A DNA stretch of 64,000 nt from Girardinichthys multiradiatus (taxonomy: Eukaryota > Chordata > Actinopteri > Cyprinodontiformes > Goodeidae). The notes under the pieces were generated by a model. It worked only from the letters and a program-made list of their open reading frames with translations. It was not told the origin of the DNA and did no database searches. Positions 45,102 through 57,574 of the stretch are shown one piece after another (positions within the stretch are counted from its first letter, which is position 1; each line of letters begins with the position of its first letter). The stretch lies in NCBI RefSeq assembly GCF_021462225.1, contig NC_061816.1, positions 11,619,390-11,683,389 on the forward strand, written 5' to 3'. The position numbers and the translations under genes were made by a program.

Positions 45102-46779
45102 GAGTGTAACACTTCAATTTAACCACAAGAACTGCAGTGCCGGTGTAACACACACACATACACACTCACACACACAGAAAACAAAAGATACACACACGTA
45201 ATATATAAAATACTGTATGTATTGCTAGAAAACAGAATATGAACATAAAAAAGTAACAAATATTCTTATGTATAGTGCATACATAGCAGATACACTATAG
45301 ATACAGTGGAATATCTCCTCTTGCATATTTATTTTAGAAATTCTGCGCAGCGTTCGCCCCTTTGGTTGGTTGAAGCAGATGTTTGGTTGAAGCAGCAGAC
45401 TTAAAGAGCTCCTACACAGAACCACACCTTCGCATTCGGCTTTTTCGGAAGGGTTTTTTTCTCTCTCGCTGTTTAAAACGTTAATCATCCTGTCACAGGT
45501 CAGGGTGCCTCCACCTGCCCCAGATGCTGAAGCTCATCCTCTTGCCCAACATTTTATCCCTGGAAACATCTTGCCAAAGTTGGTTACCATAGAGCACAGG
45601 CCCTCCTAAATTCGTCTACTTTTAATTTCGCCATTGCTGCAAAGTCGACCTGCTCGCCCTTTATTTGCCGTGACGCCGAATTCAGCTTGTATGCATGCAG
45701 TCAGGACTGGAGAGGCTAAAAGCTCGAGCCTGTGCCAAGGGCTTGACAGAGCTGGAGGGTTAACTTCAGGCATACCAAGCCTTGTGTGTGTACGTGCGAC
45801 TGTGTGCGTTGTATGTGTCGTATCAGGAAACTGATGGTCTGCCGGCAGACTGCAACTTTAAGCAAGGACTTGCAAAAGATGGCAACTCCAGGCCTGGTAG
45901 AAGAGTTTGTTTGTTTTATTTTTTAGGACCGGGGGACATGTGAGGGATTTAAGTGCTAAATCTAAACAAAAACAAACAAAAAAAAGTTTGAAAAAAAAAA
46001 AAAAAGAAAACGGTGCATTTGACGACACTCGTCAAGCAAAAAGATGACTTGAACTTGAACTGGAGGGCTATCTGTGACCGTCGGTTGTCCTGTCCAACCC
46101 TACTATCACCGATAATCCTGTTTCCATTTTAGAAAACTGTAGAAGTGCCTAAAAAAATGTTAAAAAGCTCATCAATGACACATAAACATCCAGAGGTGGA
46201 TTACTAGGAGTCATAAAAACCCACCGGCTGTTAAAACCGTACGGACTCTTTTCGGGGAAAGACATTACACTCTGTTGCCGGGAATCAGCTTCCTGGCAGC
46301 CGCTCATTTTACATCACAAGTGACTTTACTGAAAGAGGAGAGTTCAATGGATCGACAAATCAAAACTAGCTTTGTAGAATGTTTGGTGACGTTTCACGGT
46401 GTATCCGTCGTTTCTTACATCGGTTTCAGTAGTTTACATGAGGAACGTGAGAGAAAAAAACTGCGTATTGTGAACTGTGTAATGTATGTAAAAGTGTCTG
46501 TTATTTTGAAAGTTTCTATCCACGGTTCTAGAAAATGTATTCAGACTTATTTAAAGAAGTTGTGTTGTGTCTACTATCAAGGTGTGTTTGAACCTCCGCC
46601 TCCCTTAACAAAAATTCGGTTTAAGCCAAGATCAGAAAAATCTCACTCGGATTTTATGTTTAACTTCGTGTTTTTAAATTGGAGGTTTTTACTCCATTTG
46701 ATCACATTTCTGATGTAATCTCATGGTGCTTGATCAACACTGACAATCCACTTTGTTTTCACGCACATTGTGACCTGTA

Positions 46780-47999
46780 TGTACCCCGTAGCAACAATAA
46801 TGGAATAAAGGCCAATAACAGGATGTAATAAAGCCAATAACGCCACAACGTGCCAATATTGTTATGAAACTTTTGAGCCAATATCCTAGCATGATTGTAG
46901 CAGTGCAATAAGCTGTGTTATTGACATGGTGTTAAAATAAAACATTGAAAGGGTAATAACTGCGTAACACATGTTGTTAGATATTCATGTTTCTATCCCA
47001 TTTCGCTAAGTGATCTAACCACCAGCTGCACTTCAAAATAATTATTTGAATATTCATCCATGCATGAAATCATGAATTTATATATCTAAGTAAGTAAAAG
47101 ATACTCTACTTCAGGTCATTTTTAAATAGGCTCTTAGAATCTTTAATTAAGGAGAGAGAGTCCTCTTATTGCTTGTCCTTAATGAATATTTTGGTAAGCA
47201 AACAGCAAAATCTGCAAAAAAACATATATATTTCCGAGCATCGATGGCCTATTTATGCATTACTACATTATCAACTATAGTTATTACTTTTTTAAATAAT
47301 TTTTGGTTCTACATTTGAGGGTACCTGAACCTAAAAAGCTCTCTACAGAAAAAGTGTGATAAAAATCAAAAATTATAATGATTTTGTTCACTTTGGCCCA
47401 AACCAGACCTATAAAGGATTTCTTACATTTTTGTCCCATTTCTGTTATAATAGCATATATGCAATTTATATAAATATAAACAGTGTAGTGCAGAGTGGAG
47501 TGTTTGAGGAGGTGTGTAAGTTATCAGGACCATTTTGTGTTACGATATTTTAATTAATTAATTAATTAATAACGCAACGAAATACAAGAAAGGGGCTTGA
47601 TTTAGACCCCTACGTTTGCTCTGCTGCCAACTAGTGGTTAAATATATAATTTCATTAAAAAAATAGCCCCTTCCAGTCTGAGTTTATACAAATTTGTACA
47701 ACGAATTAGTTTTTTCTGTAAGCAGATGCTAAATTAAGTAACCATTTACTAACCCTATGCCACTAGCATTAACATAGGCAAAAATATGAACTATTAAATA
47801 ATAGAAAGTGGCAAAAAGGTCACATTTGGGCCAACAGGGGTTAATGCTATACCAATAGCATGATAACTTATGTTTTTGGCTAAATGTTAATGGCTCAAGA
47901 ACTATTACATTATTGGTTCCATTACTGTTTATGACATTTAAAACGGCCAAAACTATTACGTTATCGGCCGTTATTACCTTATTGGTTGCTACGTACCCT
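46780..47999. mobile_element. 1.2-kb inverted-repeat element with CCAATAA/GTAATAA units
   Basis: The left edge reads GTACCCCGTAGCAACAATAA and continues with GGCCAATAAC and GTAATAAAGCC units. The right edge is its inverse: GGCCGTTATTACCTTATTGG, then TTGCTACGTACCC. Subterminal repeats of CCAATAA/GTAATAA point inward from both ends. There is no open frame of note, so it looks like a non-autonomous DNA transposon. I cannot name its superfamily. A related fragment lies at 24.3 kb. It is inserted within the likely mbnl2 3'UTR. Confidence 0.6.
47551..47570. repeat. TTAA tetranucleotide repeat
   Basis: About five TTAA/ATTA units in a row, inside the inverted-repeat element in the mbnl2 3' region. 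Confidence 0.9.
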
Positions 48000-48728
48000 T
48001 TTGTGAAAGGCGGTAAAATGTCCTATTTTATTGTAATTTATCTTACGTCACTCTCGGTGAGATTTTACTCAAAAATGATGTTGTAAACTATTCTTTTCTG
48101 AGATGAATGTAATTTATTGAGCTGTGCAACGTTCCTGCACGGGTCGGTCGTTTTCAACGATCGAGCCCTTCGTCTGGTCGGCAGGTGAGGAGTCGCGTTA
48201 CAGCGGGGAGGCTTAAAAAGCTCACCCAACATTGGAACTGGAAGCAGTTCTGGATCTTTCTCGCCTCCTCGTCGAGGATAAAAATGTTGAAAAACGATCA
48301 CCATGTCGGCAGCGTTGAGCAGAGCACCAGAGTTTCTTGTGTTATTGGAGGAAAAAAAGTGTATTGTATAGATGACATTTTACCAACAAAAAAAGTGAGA
48401 AAAAAAAAATGCAAAGAAAATTTTGAAGATGTACTTTTCACTCTAGTATGATAGTATTTCATAACAATATTAAGTTGTTGCGGTGGCAACCAAATGTTGC
48501 AGTTACTAAAGTTTGGTATTTTTGTAAATGACATTGTTAAGTTGATTTTTTGTTTGTTTATTTGTTTGTTTTTTTTTTGCTAGAATTCTGTACACAAGGT
48601 AGATTGTAAAGAAGATATAAACATTTCTTATTCTTCGATGAGAATATGACAGTGACCTGATATTTTAATTAGCAAATAACAGCCTCTTTACTGACTGTAA
48701 CACTTCTAGATTTAAAATAATCAATGTT

Positions 48729-48744
48729 ATATAGATATATATAT

Positions 48745-48784
<40 letters not shown>
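48729..48784. repeat. AT microsatellite
   Basis: An AT run with two short interruptions, self-complementary on the RNA level. If transcribed as part of the mbnl2 3'UTR it could fold into an AU hairpin. Confidence 0.95.
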
Positions 48785-48787
<3 letters not shown>

Positions 48788-49698
48788 AGAACTAAATATT
48801 CTATAAATTATTAAGTTCAGATGTAACTCCTTCCCTTGACAAAGGATCTTTCCCCACTGAGACGTTTTATTTGAAGCGTATTTATCCGTAGATTTTAGGA
48901 TTGCACTTTGTTTTTTGTTTTTTTCACTTCCTTTAGACTCCAAAGGCATCGGTAATTAATTCAACATATTGTTGCATAGGAAAACAATACTTTTCTTTAC
49001 TTACTAAACGATAACGTACTGAATGTTTTTAAAGATAAAAAAAAAAAATGTCTGTACGACCTGCAAAAACCTTGTGTATGGGATCCTTTTGAGATTCAAG
49101 GTTTCTTGAAATGTGTTGGCTGTCGTTGATGAGATGGTTTAAAAGAGAGTTAGAGAAGATAAATGTAAGCACTTTCTGAGCAGTTGGCCAACTGAGCAGA
49201 CTCAGCTTATCCAAACACTTTGCCTTATCTTGAGTCCATCGTGCTTGAGGTTTTATGTTTTTAATAGCTCTTATGAAATTTATTAAAAATGACTTGAACG
49301 GTCTCAAATCCCTTCAGAGTTTCATTTCAAATGTAATTCTTTATATCTGAGGTAATTTGTTCTTAAAGGATTTAAAGTTTGCATCACAAAGTGAACAGGG
49401 AGGACTGCAATTGAACCGGTCGCCTGGATCTGTAGTAGCCACGTTTCCATTGCCTTACAATGGAACAGTTTGAGCATGTAATTCACAGCTTATGACAGCA
49501 GAGGGCACTACAGTCAAGACTACAGGTTGCAGTCTCCTTTACAAAGTTTAACTGACAATAAGACCCTCATTGGATTCATAGTTTCAATGTAATCCTTTTA
49601 AATGTATTATTTGCATATATTTTGTGCTATTTTATGTTTATATAGTCAGTTGTTTCTTTGGTTCCAGCAAGATAGTGTAAAATCTATTGAGAGAAAGA

Positions 49699-49713
49699 AA
49701 TAAAGAAAATAAA
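49699..49713 (+). terminator. mbnl2: Paired poly(A) signals, probable mbnl2 end
   Basis: Two AATAAA hexamers (49699-49704 and 49708-49713) are followed within 30 nt by TGTTTTGCCTGTGTGTGTG, a good GU-rich downstream element. Cleavage would be expected at about 49720-49735. This is the best polyadenylation site after the mbnl2 stop codon. Upstream alternatives exist but lack such a clear GU-rich element. Confidence 0.65.
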
Positions 49714-49735
49714 ACTACCCTTGTTTTGCCTGTGT

Positions 49736-51840
49736 GTGTGTTTTTATACTTAATGACAAGAGGTTTTCAAAGAGACTTTGGTGGTTCAACTAGAAAGTCC
49801 TTTCTCTGGAATGTCCTTGTTCTGGTGTTTTCCCTAAAGGCCTGCCCGCAGTTGGACCCAAAGCCCTACTGCCATAAAAATAAATAAATGTCCAGCATTG
49901 AGTGGATTCGGATTTGGGAATATCTGAGTGCTCAAGAGTATTGTCTTCATCGTACATTTTTTTTAAAATGAAGAGGAGGCCAAAGACTGGTACAAGTAAG
50001 ATTTTTGCATTATTTATATTTTAAGGTCATTTCCTGTTACTGCAGTAGAGCAAAGCTTGAAAAAAGGAGTATCTGAGGGGTTACTAATAATCCCATAGCA
50101 ATGAGATTGTATAATTTACAAAATTGCTAACATGCTGGAGTTAAAAGAAAGTAATAATAATTCTGACCAGGAGTGTTTTTATTTATAGTTGTGAAATAGG
50201 ACACCTAGACAAAAGCCTGTTTTTCTAACCTATTTGAACATGTTTGGAGAGAGATTGAAACTGTATAAGTAAATAATTAAAACTTTCTGTTAAATGTCCT
50301 TCTAAGAAATGCAGTTTCTGGTGAGGAATAAATCAGGATGCCCTGCAACATGACAATGACCCAAAACAAACCAGTAAATCCACCAAGAACTGGCTTGATG
50401 AAATGAAGAAATGGAAAGTCTCAGAATGAGTCAAAGCCAAGAAGTTGATCTCATTGAGATGCTATGAGGTGACTTGAACATGCAATAAACTCCTCAAACA
50501 TCTCAGAGCTGAAAATGAGGAGGGGCAAACTTTCCTCATAGTGATGTTAAAAGACTGGCAAGCATCTTAATAAAGTTGTTTCAACCAAAGGGGTAACCCA
50601 GGATTTTATTATTAGGGGGTATATTAGTGGGTGGGTGTAAAACTCGATTAAATTTATGTTCCTTTTCCAGAGTTAAGTAAAAATAATATTAGACACGGAT
50701 GTGTGAACATTTCTTAACAAAGAACTGAATATTCCAATAAGTCTCCTATTTTTTTTCCCAACATTATGAACTACACTGCCTTAATTTGTGTTGTGATAAA
50801 TCCAGTGTTTCCCACTTTTGCAGCACTTTATGGTTACACTGTAACAGTAACCACAAAAATTCTGAACTGCCTTAAAATTCATCCACATGAATAAAATCTG
50901 TAACATATTTAGAAATTGCAATTTGCAACTAAAATAAAGCAGTGTAATAAGTTTAATTGTCATCATTATGTCACCCTTTTTCTAAAGACCCACTGGGAAA
51001 TAAAATACAACTAAATTTGTAGAGATTTTTCTGGCGTTTCCCCTAAGTTACAATCTCCAAATATTTCCTGGCCCCGTCATAATGTTTCCACTTATGTGTT
51101 TTGAATCAAATGTTTTGCTGCAAATAGACAACAGCAAATTAATTGTTGCAAAATCTGAGAAGAAGCTACCAGGAACCCGTTCTCCTCCAGTGCTGTCATA
51201 TTCGAGAACTTCAACCTACCTGGAGCACCTGAAAGTACAAAGTGTTCAGAGATCAGAGACGTGGCCAAGGTAAGACTGACACCTGGCCACCACTGAACAA
51301 GACCCATAAGTCGAAACACAAAGACTGGGCCAAAAAATGTCCGAGAGAAGATTTTAAACGACCCTATTAGTGACCTTAACTGCCCTGTCAGTGTGAGCCT
51401 GTTACTTCCAAAACAGAAATTTGTATTATTATTTTCACTTTAATACATACAAATGATCAAATGAGATTGGGGACATTTAGATTTTTTATTAAGCTGCAAA
51501 TAATTTCTGCACAACATTAGTTGCCCAATAGCTTGGCATGAATAGATATTCTCCTAAGAAAGCCAAAACTTAAGTAGTCATGTCTGTGGTGAAATAATTT
51601 GGATTGACTGGAGCACCATAGTTGCTCCATAATAAAATTAATAGATTGCTGTTGTTATTTTATTATTATTTTGAGGTATAATTTACACGAATACATGGAG
51701 TTATTTAACGAATACCCCTCCTGCCTCCCTATTTAATAGTGGCACTAATCACCCTCCATATATTCCAGGAAATGGTACCATCCAGAGGATGCGCCGACTC
51801 CAGAGGCGTGGATTCCCAGCTCCAGTGTCTTCTTAAGGTT
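49736..51840. other. Intergenic gap between mbnl2 and rap2a
   Basis: About 2 kb of AT-rich sequence with a transposon fragment at 50.33-50.58 kb. I see no gene. An open frame at 51082-51273 and its antisense partner have no recognisable similarity. Confidence 0.6.
50330..50585 (+). mobile_element. Tc1-type transposase 3' fragment
   Basis: CTGCAACATGACAATGACCC encodes Q-H-D-N-D-P, the second catalytic block of Tc1 transposases. The following AAAACAAACCAGTAAATCC encodes K-x-T-S-K-S, and AACTGGCTTGATGAAATGAAG encodes N-W-L-D-E-M-K. Only the C-terminal third remains, with a broken frame and no terminal repeats. Confidence 0.65.
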
Positions 51841-52188
51841 ACATCTGCTTTTTGCCTTTAACTCCGCTGAACCCCACCGTGCAGAGAAATGTAGCACCGG
51901 CTCTCTGTTTATTCGACGCATAAAAAAGATGAGCCGTCTAGATGTTTCTAATAATAGCCGCTCTTATTTTTACCCCACCGCCGCCTTATTGCATTATGGA
52001 TGCCTCTGGAATGGTGTCCCTGCGAGGTAGCGTGGGAATATCTCAGTAGAGAGGCTGCTCCAGCATCCATTCTTGTAGCTGTGGGAGCATCTCGTCTTCT
52101 GGAGGCTGGCTGCAGGCTCCTCTGCGTGGGGATGCGTTTCTTCTTTCTCTTCTACACGCCGGGTTTGACTCCAGAGGAGCGGTAGGCG
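51841..52188 (+). promoter_or_regulatory. rap2a: rap2a promoter region and 5'UTR (probable)
   Basis: The 350 bp before the start codon are richer in GC and CpG than the surroundings, as expected near a housekeeping-type vertebrate start. A possible TATA-like CATAAAAAAG lies at about 51919. An in-frame TAG at 52183-52185, two codons before the ATG, shows that the protein cannot extend upstream. The transcription start is not visible from sequence alone. Confidence 0.5.
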
Positions 52189-52502
52189 ATGCGGGAGTAT
52201 AAGGTGGTGGTGCTGGGCAGCGGCGGGGTGGGCAAGTCCGCCCTGACGGTCCAATTCGTCACCGGGACGTTCATAGAGAAGTACGACCCGACCATCGAAG
52301 ATTTCTATAGGAAGGAGATTGAGGTGGACTCTTCTCCGTCGGTGCTGGAGATCCTGGACACGGCGGGCACCGAGCAGTTCGCCTCCATGAGGGACCTTTA
52401 CATCAGAAACGGCCAGGGCTTCATCCTAGTCTACAGCCTGGTGAACCAGCAAAGTTTTCAGGACATCAAGCCCATGAGGGACCAGATCATCAGGGTGAAG
52501 AG
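52189..52502 (+). CDS. rap2a: Ras-related GTPase Rap2a, exon 1 (partial gene)
   Basis: This exon encodes the first 104 residues and two bases of codon 105. The P-loop GSGGVGKS is at 10-17, switch [10 protein letters not shown] at 32-40 and switch [10 protein letters not shown] at 57-64. F39 and T61 mark it as Rap2. LYIRNGQ and QIIRVKR fit RAP2A better than RAP2C (LYIKNGQ, QIVRVKR). Rap2a is a membrane-bound GTP switch acting through TNIK/MINK kinases on the cytoskeleton and cell adhesion. The donor is AAGAG|GTGAGA at 52503, phase 2, as in the two-exon RAP2A; RAP2B has no intron. The NKVD and SAK motifs and the prenylated tail are on exon 2, beyond the window. Confidence 0.95.
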
Positions 52503-53967
52503 GTGAGACTCCGTCCAATTAGATGCTTTTCAAATAGACATAGTCTTGTCAGTGTTTTTTAGGGATGAGATGTGCTTGAAATAGGCGATATGGCGGACTC
52601 CCCAGGGCGGGACGGCCTAGGGGGCGCCACAAATGGGGTGGGGAAATAAAAGTTCAAATAATGATAATATAAAAAATATATTCAGTTGCACCCTTAATGA
52701 CTTTACCATTGTGCTGTTAGAATTTATTGCTGTACACCACATCTGATGACGTTGGTATATGATTTGTGGAAAACAAAGGGCAGTTTCACCGTTTAAAGAT
52801 GTCTGGACATGTCTGCCCATCTCAAGTTTAAAATCTTACATATTTAGACTGGTCTGACCTCAACTGGATTATTCTTCACTGAACAAAGCAAAACATAGTT
52901 TGAGATTTGTAAATGTTTTATTCAAATCTGGAAAGCAAACAACAAACCAGCATCTTTTTTGGCATTTTATGACTTTACAATAAGACAAGTGTGAACATGA
53001 TCTGTCTAAATCAGTCAATGTGTAGTCAGTATGTTACTGCTTTTATAAGCTACATAGTGAAAAGTTTTTGTGCAGAACTGGGTTTGTTGGGGAAGTGGGC
53101 GTGTCTTTGGTTGAGGCAGCATGAACCATTTATGCAACAACTGCAACTGATCCCTGTGGGAAATTATTACAAAAGATTTATATGCTCTAACTGCACCAAC
53201 TAAGAAAAATGTCAAACTCAAAACATCAAAAAACACTTAGAAGCTCTTTTTATCCCGCATAAAATCCATAGTCCAATCCTTTCATCTCACTCCTCTACTT
53301 GTTCCCGAGTTCTTCATGAGAGATTCCGACCAGTTTCCCCATAAGAGCCCAGCTGCTACTTACCTGTCACACAACAACCATCGGAAGGCTCCCAGATTCA
53401 TCTTCTGTGCCTTTCACACTCGATTTAACTGTGGACAGCTTTGATCAACTCAGGCAATGACTCAGTCTATCCGCTGAGCTCATCTCTAGGAGAAAATCTG
53501 CAATCTATCCCATTTTGAGCAGTGATGTAGTTGTAAATTCCTGGCTCTGAGCCTCTTTTAATTTATGTGAGGCTGTGTTGATCAGATGATTTTTTATAAG
53601 GGTTTGGTTTTACCTCAAGACCAAAGGCTGTTAAATATGACAAAAGATAACAAAAATCAGGGTAAATATTTAGTTTAACTAAAATCTACGGGGTTGAATA
53701 GGAGGGGGGTAATTAGGTATCCACTGATGTTACTGAGGTTCAGCTCAGATCCTGGAGTGAACCGGATGACCTGTGTGGAAACAAGACAGCGTCAGAGCTG
53801 ACGATGCACAGCATTGGCGAATGCATGAGGGAACTCCACCGACATGAATAATATAACGATGGAGCACAGCAGCCTCCAGTCAGCTGCCACCCTAAACAGC
53901 TGCCTCATAGAGCCACCAGGTTTCTACCTGTATTTCACACTGCTCTGCAGAATGAAATGATCAGGAT

Positions 53968-54190
53968 TATACCGTGCCTTGGAAAACTATTCATATCTCT
54001 TGAACCATTTCACATTACAGCCAATCAAAAACAATCCAATATGATAGTCATTTTTGTGGTTGTATCGTGACAAAATTTCAATTCAATTCAGTTCAGTTTA
54101 TTTATATAGCGCCGATTCACAACACATGTCATCTCAAGGCACTTCACAACAGTCAGGTACATACATTCCAATTAATACAAAAAATTGAAC
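53968..54190. repeat. Tc1-end remnant followed by a reversed SINE/LINE tail
   Basis: 53968-54078 has GTGCCTTGGAAAACTATTCAT at the left and TTTTTGTGGTTGTATCGTGAC at the right, a collapsed Tc1-type end pair. Directly after comes TTCAATTCAATTCAGTTCAG and TTTATTTATATAGCGCCG. Its reverse complement matches the end of the SINE at 55.9 kb (GGCGCTATATAAATTCAGTTC). The second part is therefore a retroelement tail in minus orientation. Confidence 0.6.
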
Positions 54191-55688
54191 AGTGCAGTCA
54201 GATTCAGTTATTTATTCAAATTGGATAAAAGGTTTTTCTGTCTAAGAAAACCCAGCAGATTGCATCCAGTCAGTGACTTGCAGCATTCACTCCTCCCAGA
54301 TGAGCATGTAGAGACAGTGGACAGTCACTGGCGTTGACTTTGCAGCAATCCCTCATGTGGAAACTGTGGAACAATTTAAGGCATATGAATGGTTCCACTA
54401 TCTGATCAGCGTTTTATATCACCACACGCAGAGCTACGTTCAAGCAACACTGTTTGCTAGCTCCTGTTCTCCATTAGCTATCCCTCCTCCTTCCAAACTT
54501 GTTGCTGAGCCAGCTGCAGTAACAACAAACACCACACAGAGATTTGTGCCTACTCACAGGAGCTTAATGGGATTGTGTTGGGTTGAAGGCCAAGAAGACA
54601 TCATGCCTCCATTAGGGAGCTACATGAACGAGAACGCTTATACAGGGAAACATGGGCATGAAAAGGGAAGATCCTGCAGACTCTTGCAGTGCACAAGTTT
54701 AGCATCAACCAGCCTCATGGAAGTTGTTTTGCGTAAAAACAACATCTGGGTGTGGCCTTCCTGGCATCACCTCCTTGGCATGTTGGGGTTTATTGTCCAC
54801 TCATCTCAAGAGGAGAGAGCACGTTCAAAGCACTCAAGCTGCATTTTCACGCTGCACTGATGCTGTGTCTAATAGCAGGAGGTGAGCATCACGCACTGCT
54901 GAGTGGGAATAGGGTGGAGGGACTAAAACCTTGGTCCCGGAGGCCACTCTGGTGTAGGTACCAAGCGATTTTCTTGACCAGAGCCTTTTAGTGTTCTCAA
55001 TCAGGGTGGAGAGAGTTATTTAAGCAGCCAGCTCCTAACACAGTACTGATTGGATTTATTAAATTTACTGCAGCATGCTTGCTGAAGTCTTTTAACATAG
55101 ATTATCATTTAACACATGCTTGAAAGCTGAGATATCTGAAGATACTTTATGTGTTGTTGTTGTTCTAATCCAGTTTAGAAAAAAGAAGGACCCAAAATCC
55201 TTTGGGCGGTCTAAAGATTGAAACTAAATAACAAAAACAAAGTCCCCTCCTTGTTAATTATATTGCAACCTCTTTAACTAATCTTGTAACCCCTTAGGGG
55301 TACAAAAATGCTTTGATGTCTATCTCTAACTTCCCACATTTAGATGACTATCACCACTAGTCGCCACTAGGGAGCTGGAAAACAGAGACTGTACTCCAAG
55401 ATGTCAAATGAATGGAAAGAGTGAACATCAATGTAATTTATATAGCGCATGGAACATTTTAGAGGCTGAAATTGGGAGAGAGGTGGGATACTGCATAGAT
55501 CTGATGTATACCCATTTGCATCAGCTGAATTCTAATAAACAAATTAATTTGTGTACATTATCACTAGGTGATGATATAAGGTTCTTTAAAGAGGCAATTT
55601 CAGCAAAAGTAAAATAAATCATCCATGGGAATACATTTATTGCGATTCTAGAGCAGTCCGCCTGGGGAGGGGGCACAGAATGTTCTGT

Positions 55689-55910
55689 CATGTGGCTCAG
55701 TAGGACGAGTAGTTGTCTTGCAATCAGAAGGTTGTGGGTTCAATTTCAGCTTCCTCTTGCCATATGTCGATGTGCCCCTGAGCAAGGCACTCAAGTTGCC
55801 TTGTATGAATGTGTTAGTGAGTGCGATTGGGTGAATGTGGCTCTAGTGTAAAGCGCTTTGAGTAGTCCGTATGACTGGAAAGGCGCTATATAAATTCAGT
55901 TCATTTACTA
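55689..55910 (+). mobile_element. tRNA-derived SINE
   Basis: The head has a polymerase III A box, TGGCTCAGTAGG (55693-55704), and a B box, GGTTCAATTTC (55737-55747), one base off consensus. Spacing is as in a tRNA gene. The body contains CCCCTGAGCAAGGCACTCAAG and GTAAAGCGCTTTGAGTAGTCC. The tail GGCGCTATATAAATTCAGTTC is a common teleost SINE/LINE end. The tRNA part does not fold into a complete modern tRNA, so it is a SINE head and not a tRNA gene. Confidence 0.8.
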
Positions 55911-57574
55911 TTTAATATTAGAGGTAATATGATGAAGTATTATAGCTAGAAATTTTATAAATATTTAACAGTTTTAGCATAATTTAATCTCCAGTTGAAC
56001 CAGGCTAACAGAGATCTTTTGGACACGTCAAAAAACATTGTAGCATGAGCGTTGAATCTTGTAGATGCCATATATACACACGTGTACACCACTGCTACAG
56101 AAGTGCTACTAAAATGTTGCAGCAGTGACACATCACTAACTCTGATTCCACACCATGCAGATGCTCTGCCTGCTCTGATAAAGATTTACTCACCTCAGCA
56201 TGCTGAATGCTTGGAGCAGCTCAACTGACAGCAGTCTGACCTGTTTTCTGATTTAATTGGCTAATGATTATTCGATCACTTAGGGACACTTATCGATTCT
56301 ATATAGAGCAGTTAACTTTCAGCCCAAGATAGTCATGCAATCACTGCGTGTTTAAAAAAAACAAGAGAGTGACATCCTTGCAAAAGTGACTTACTCTCTG
56401 CTAAAGCAGTCATGGACATGATTTTACACCCTTCATCCTGATAGACGCACGCTATACCAAACAGGGTGTTTCATAGGCAACATGCATACTTCACTGACAA
56501 GACATCCGTTAGGATTTTAAGGAATGTGCTTCGTTTGTTCATGTGCCAGGGTACACAGCAAGATAAGAAACAGTGCGACAACAGCAAATATTTCTATAAA
56601 TATTTTTGTTTTTTTGGCCACTTGAGGGCAGCAGAAACAAGCTGTGGCCACACTACTGACTTACAACCTCTAAGTTTAAACGAACTAATAAAATGAAATA
56701 ATAAAATGCTGATGACAGTATTGCCACATGTATTGCCAAATTTATTTTATGTTGAGCCAGACCAACTTATATGAGTGTTTGTCTTTCCCAGGAATAATTT
56801 ACCATTAGAGGTTTTGATTTTCATTATAAATGTGAAATTGGTTTTAATGTCCTAAAGACTTATATATTTTTCTATCTTTGATACACCAAATCTTTCAAAA
56901 AAATGACATGTTTTGGATTTATTTTAATTGTCTGTGGCTCATAAAGTCATCACAAAATTGCTTAATTGACAATTACCAGTACAGTGAAAAATGAAAGATT
57001 TTCACTGTGAGAAAACATGTTGGTTTGCTCTTAGTCACGCCCACAAAAACAAATTTTAAATAATGGTCAATTTACTGTACTCATTTTTGATAGCTATGTC
57101 TCCTGTGGGTGATGTGAAATAATATTCTTTATAATCCTATTATTGTAATGTTTTAAGTAATTTTTCGAAGAAGATTTGAAAAATTTCTGTCACTTACTTC
57201 AAAGAGGACACAAAGAACAAAAACAGCCACGCAGGCCAAATACAAAAGGAAAGTGATTCATCATTGTGAGTAGTCTTCTTGTTTAGCCATCTGCTTTAAT
57301 CAAGTCATTTTTGCAAAAGTTAAAGAACAACTTAAGCAAATGTAAAAACTTTCATATTTAATGATCTGGAGCTCCCTCAGGTTAGATAAAGACACAAAGT
57401 TTGGACTATCCATGACAAGTTAGAAGGGCCCAGACAAAGACCAATTTATTCTGTGATTTCAAAATTGTATCTAAACAAATATTATTATGTTTGTTGTAGA
57501 CAGTTATCTACAGCAGATACAATACTACTATTTGATTGCTAGATTGGTTTAGATCTTATTTAGCAGACTGCAAC

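Larger units (their letters stand above)
44992..49725 (+). other. mbnl2: mbnl2 3'UTR (probable extent)
   Basis: The region follows the main stop codon on the same strand with no splice-site pair needed. It ends at paired AATAAA signals. It holds CA repeats near 45150, an A-rich run near 45970-46008, a 1.2-kb inverted-repeat element (46.78-48.0 kb), a TTAA repeat and an AT repeat near 48.75 kb. An earlier AATAAA at about 46802 or 46935 could give shorter transcripts. A 147-codon open frame at 46275-46718 has no recognisable similarity. RNA-seq coverage would fix the true end. Confidence 0.55.

Noticed and set aside
46275..46718. 147-codon open frame downstream of mbnl2
   Set aside because: It lies in the probable 3'UTR, has no recognisable domain and shows low-complexity hydrophobic composition. 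Length alone is not enough.
54357..54860. 167-codon open frame in rap2a intron 1
   Set aside because: No family resemblance, no splice sites that fit, and unrelated composition. It may be a chance frame or repeat debris.
55689..55760. tRNA gene
   Set aside because: The A and B boxes are real, but the sequence continues into a SINE body and does not form a complete cloverleaf.
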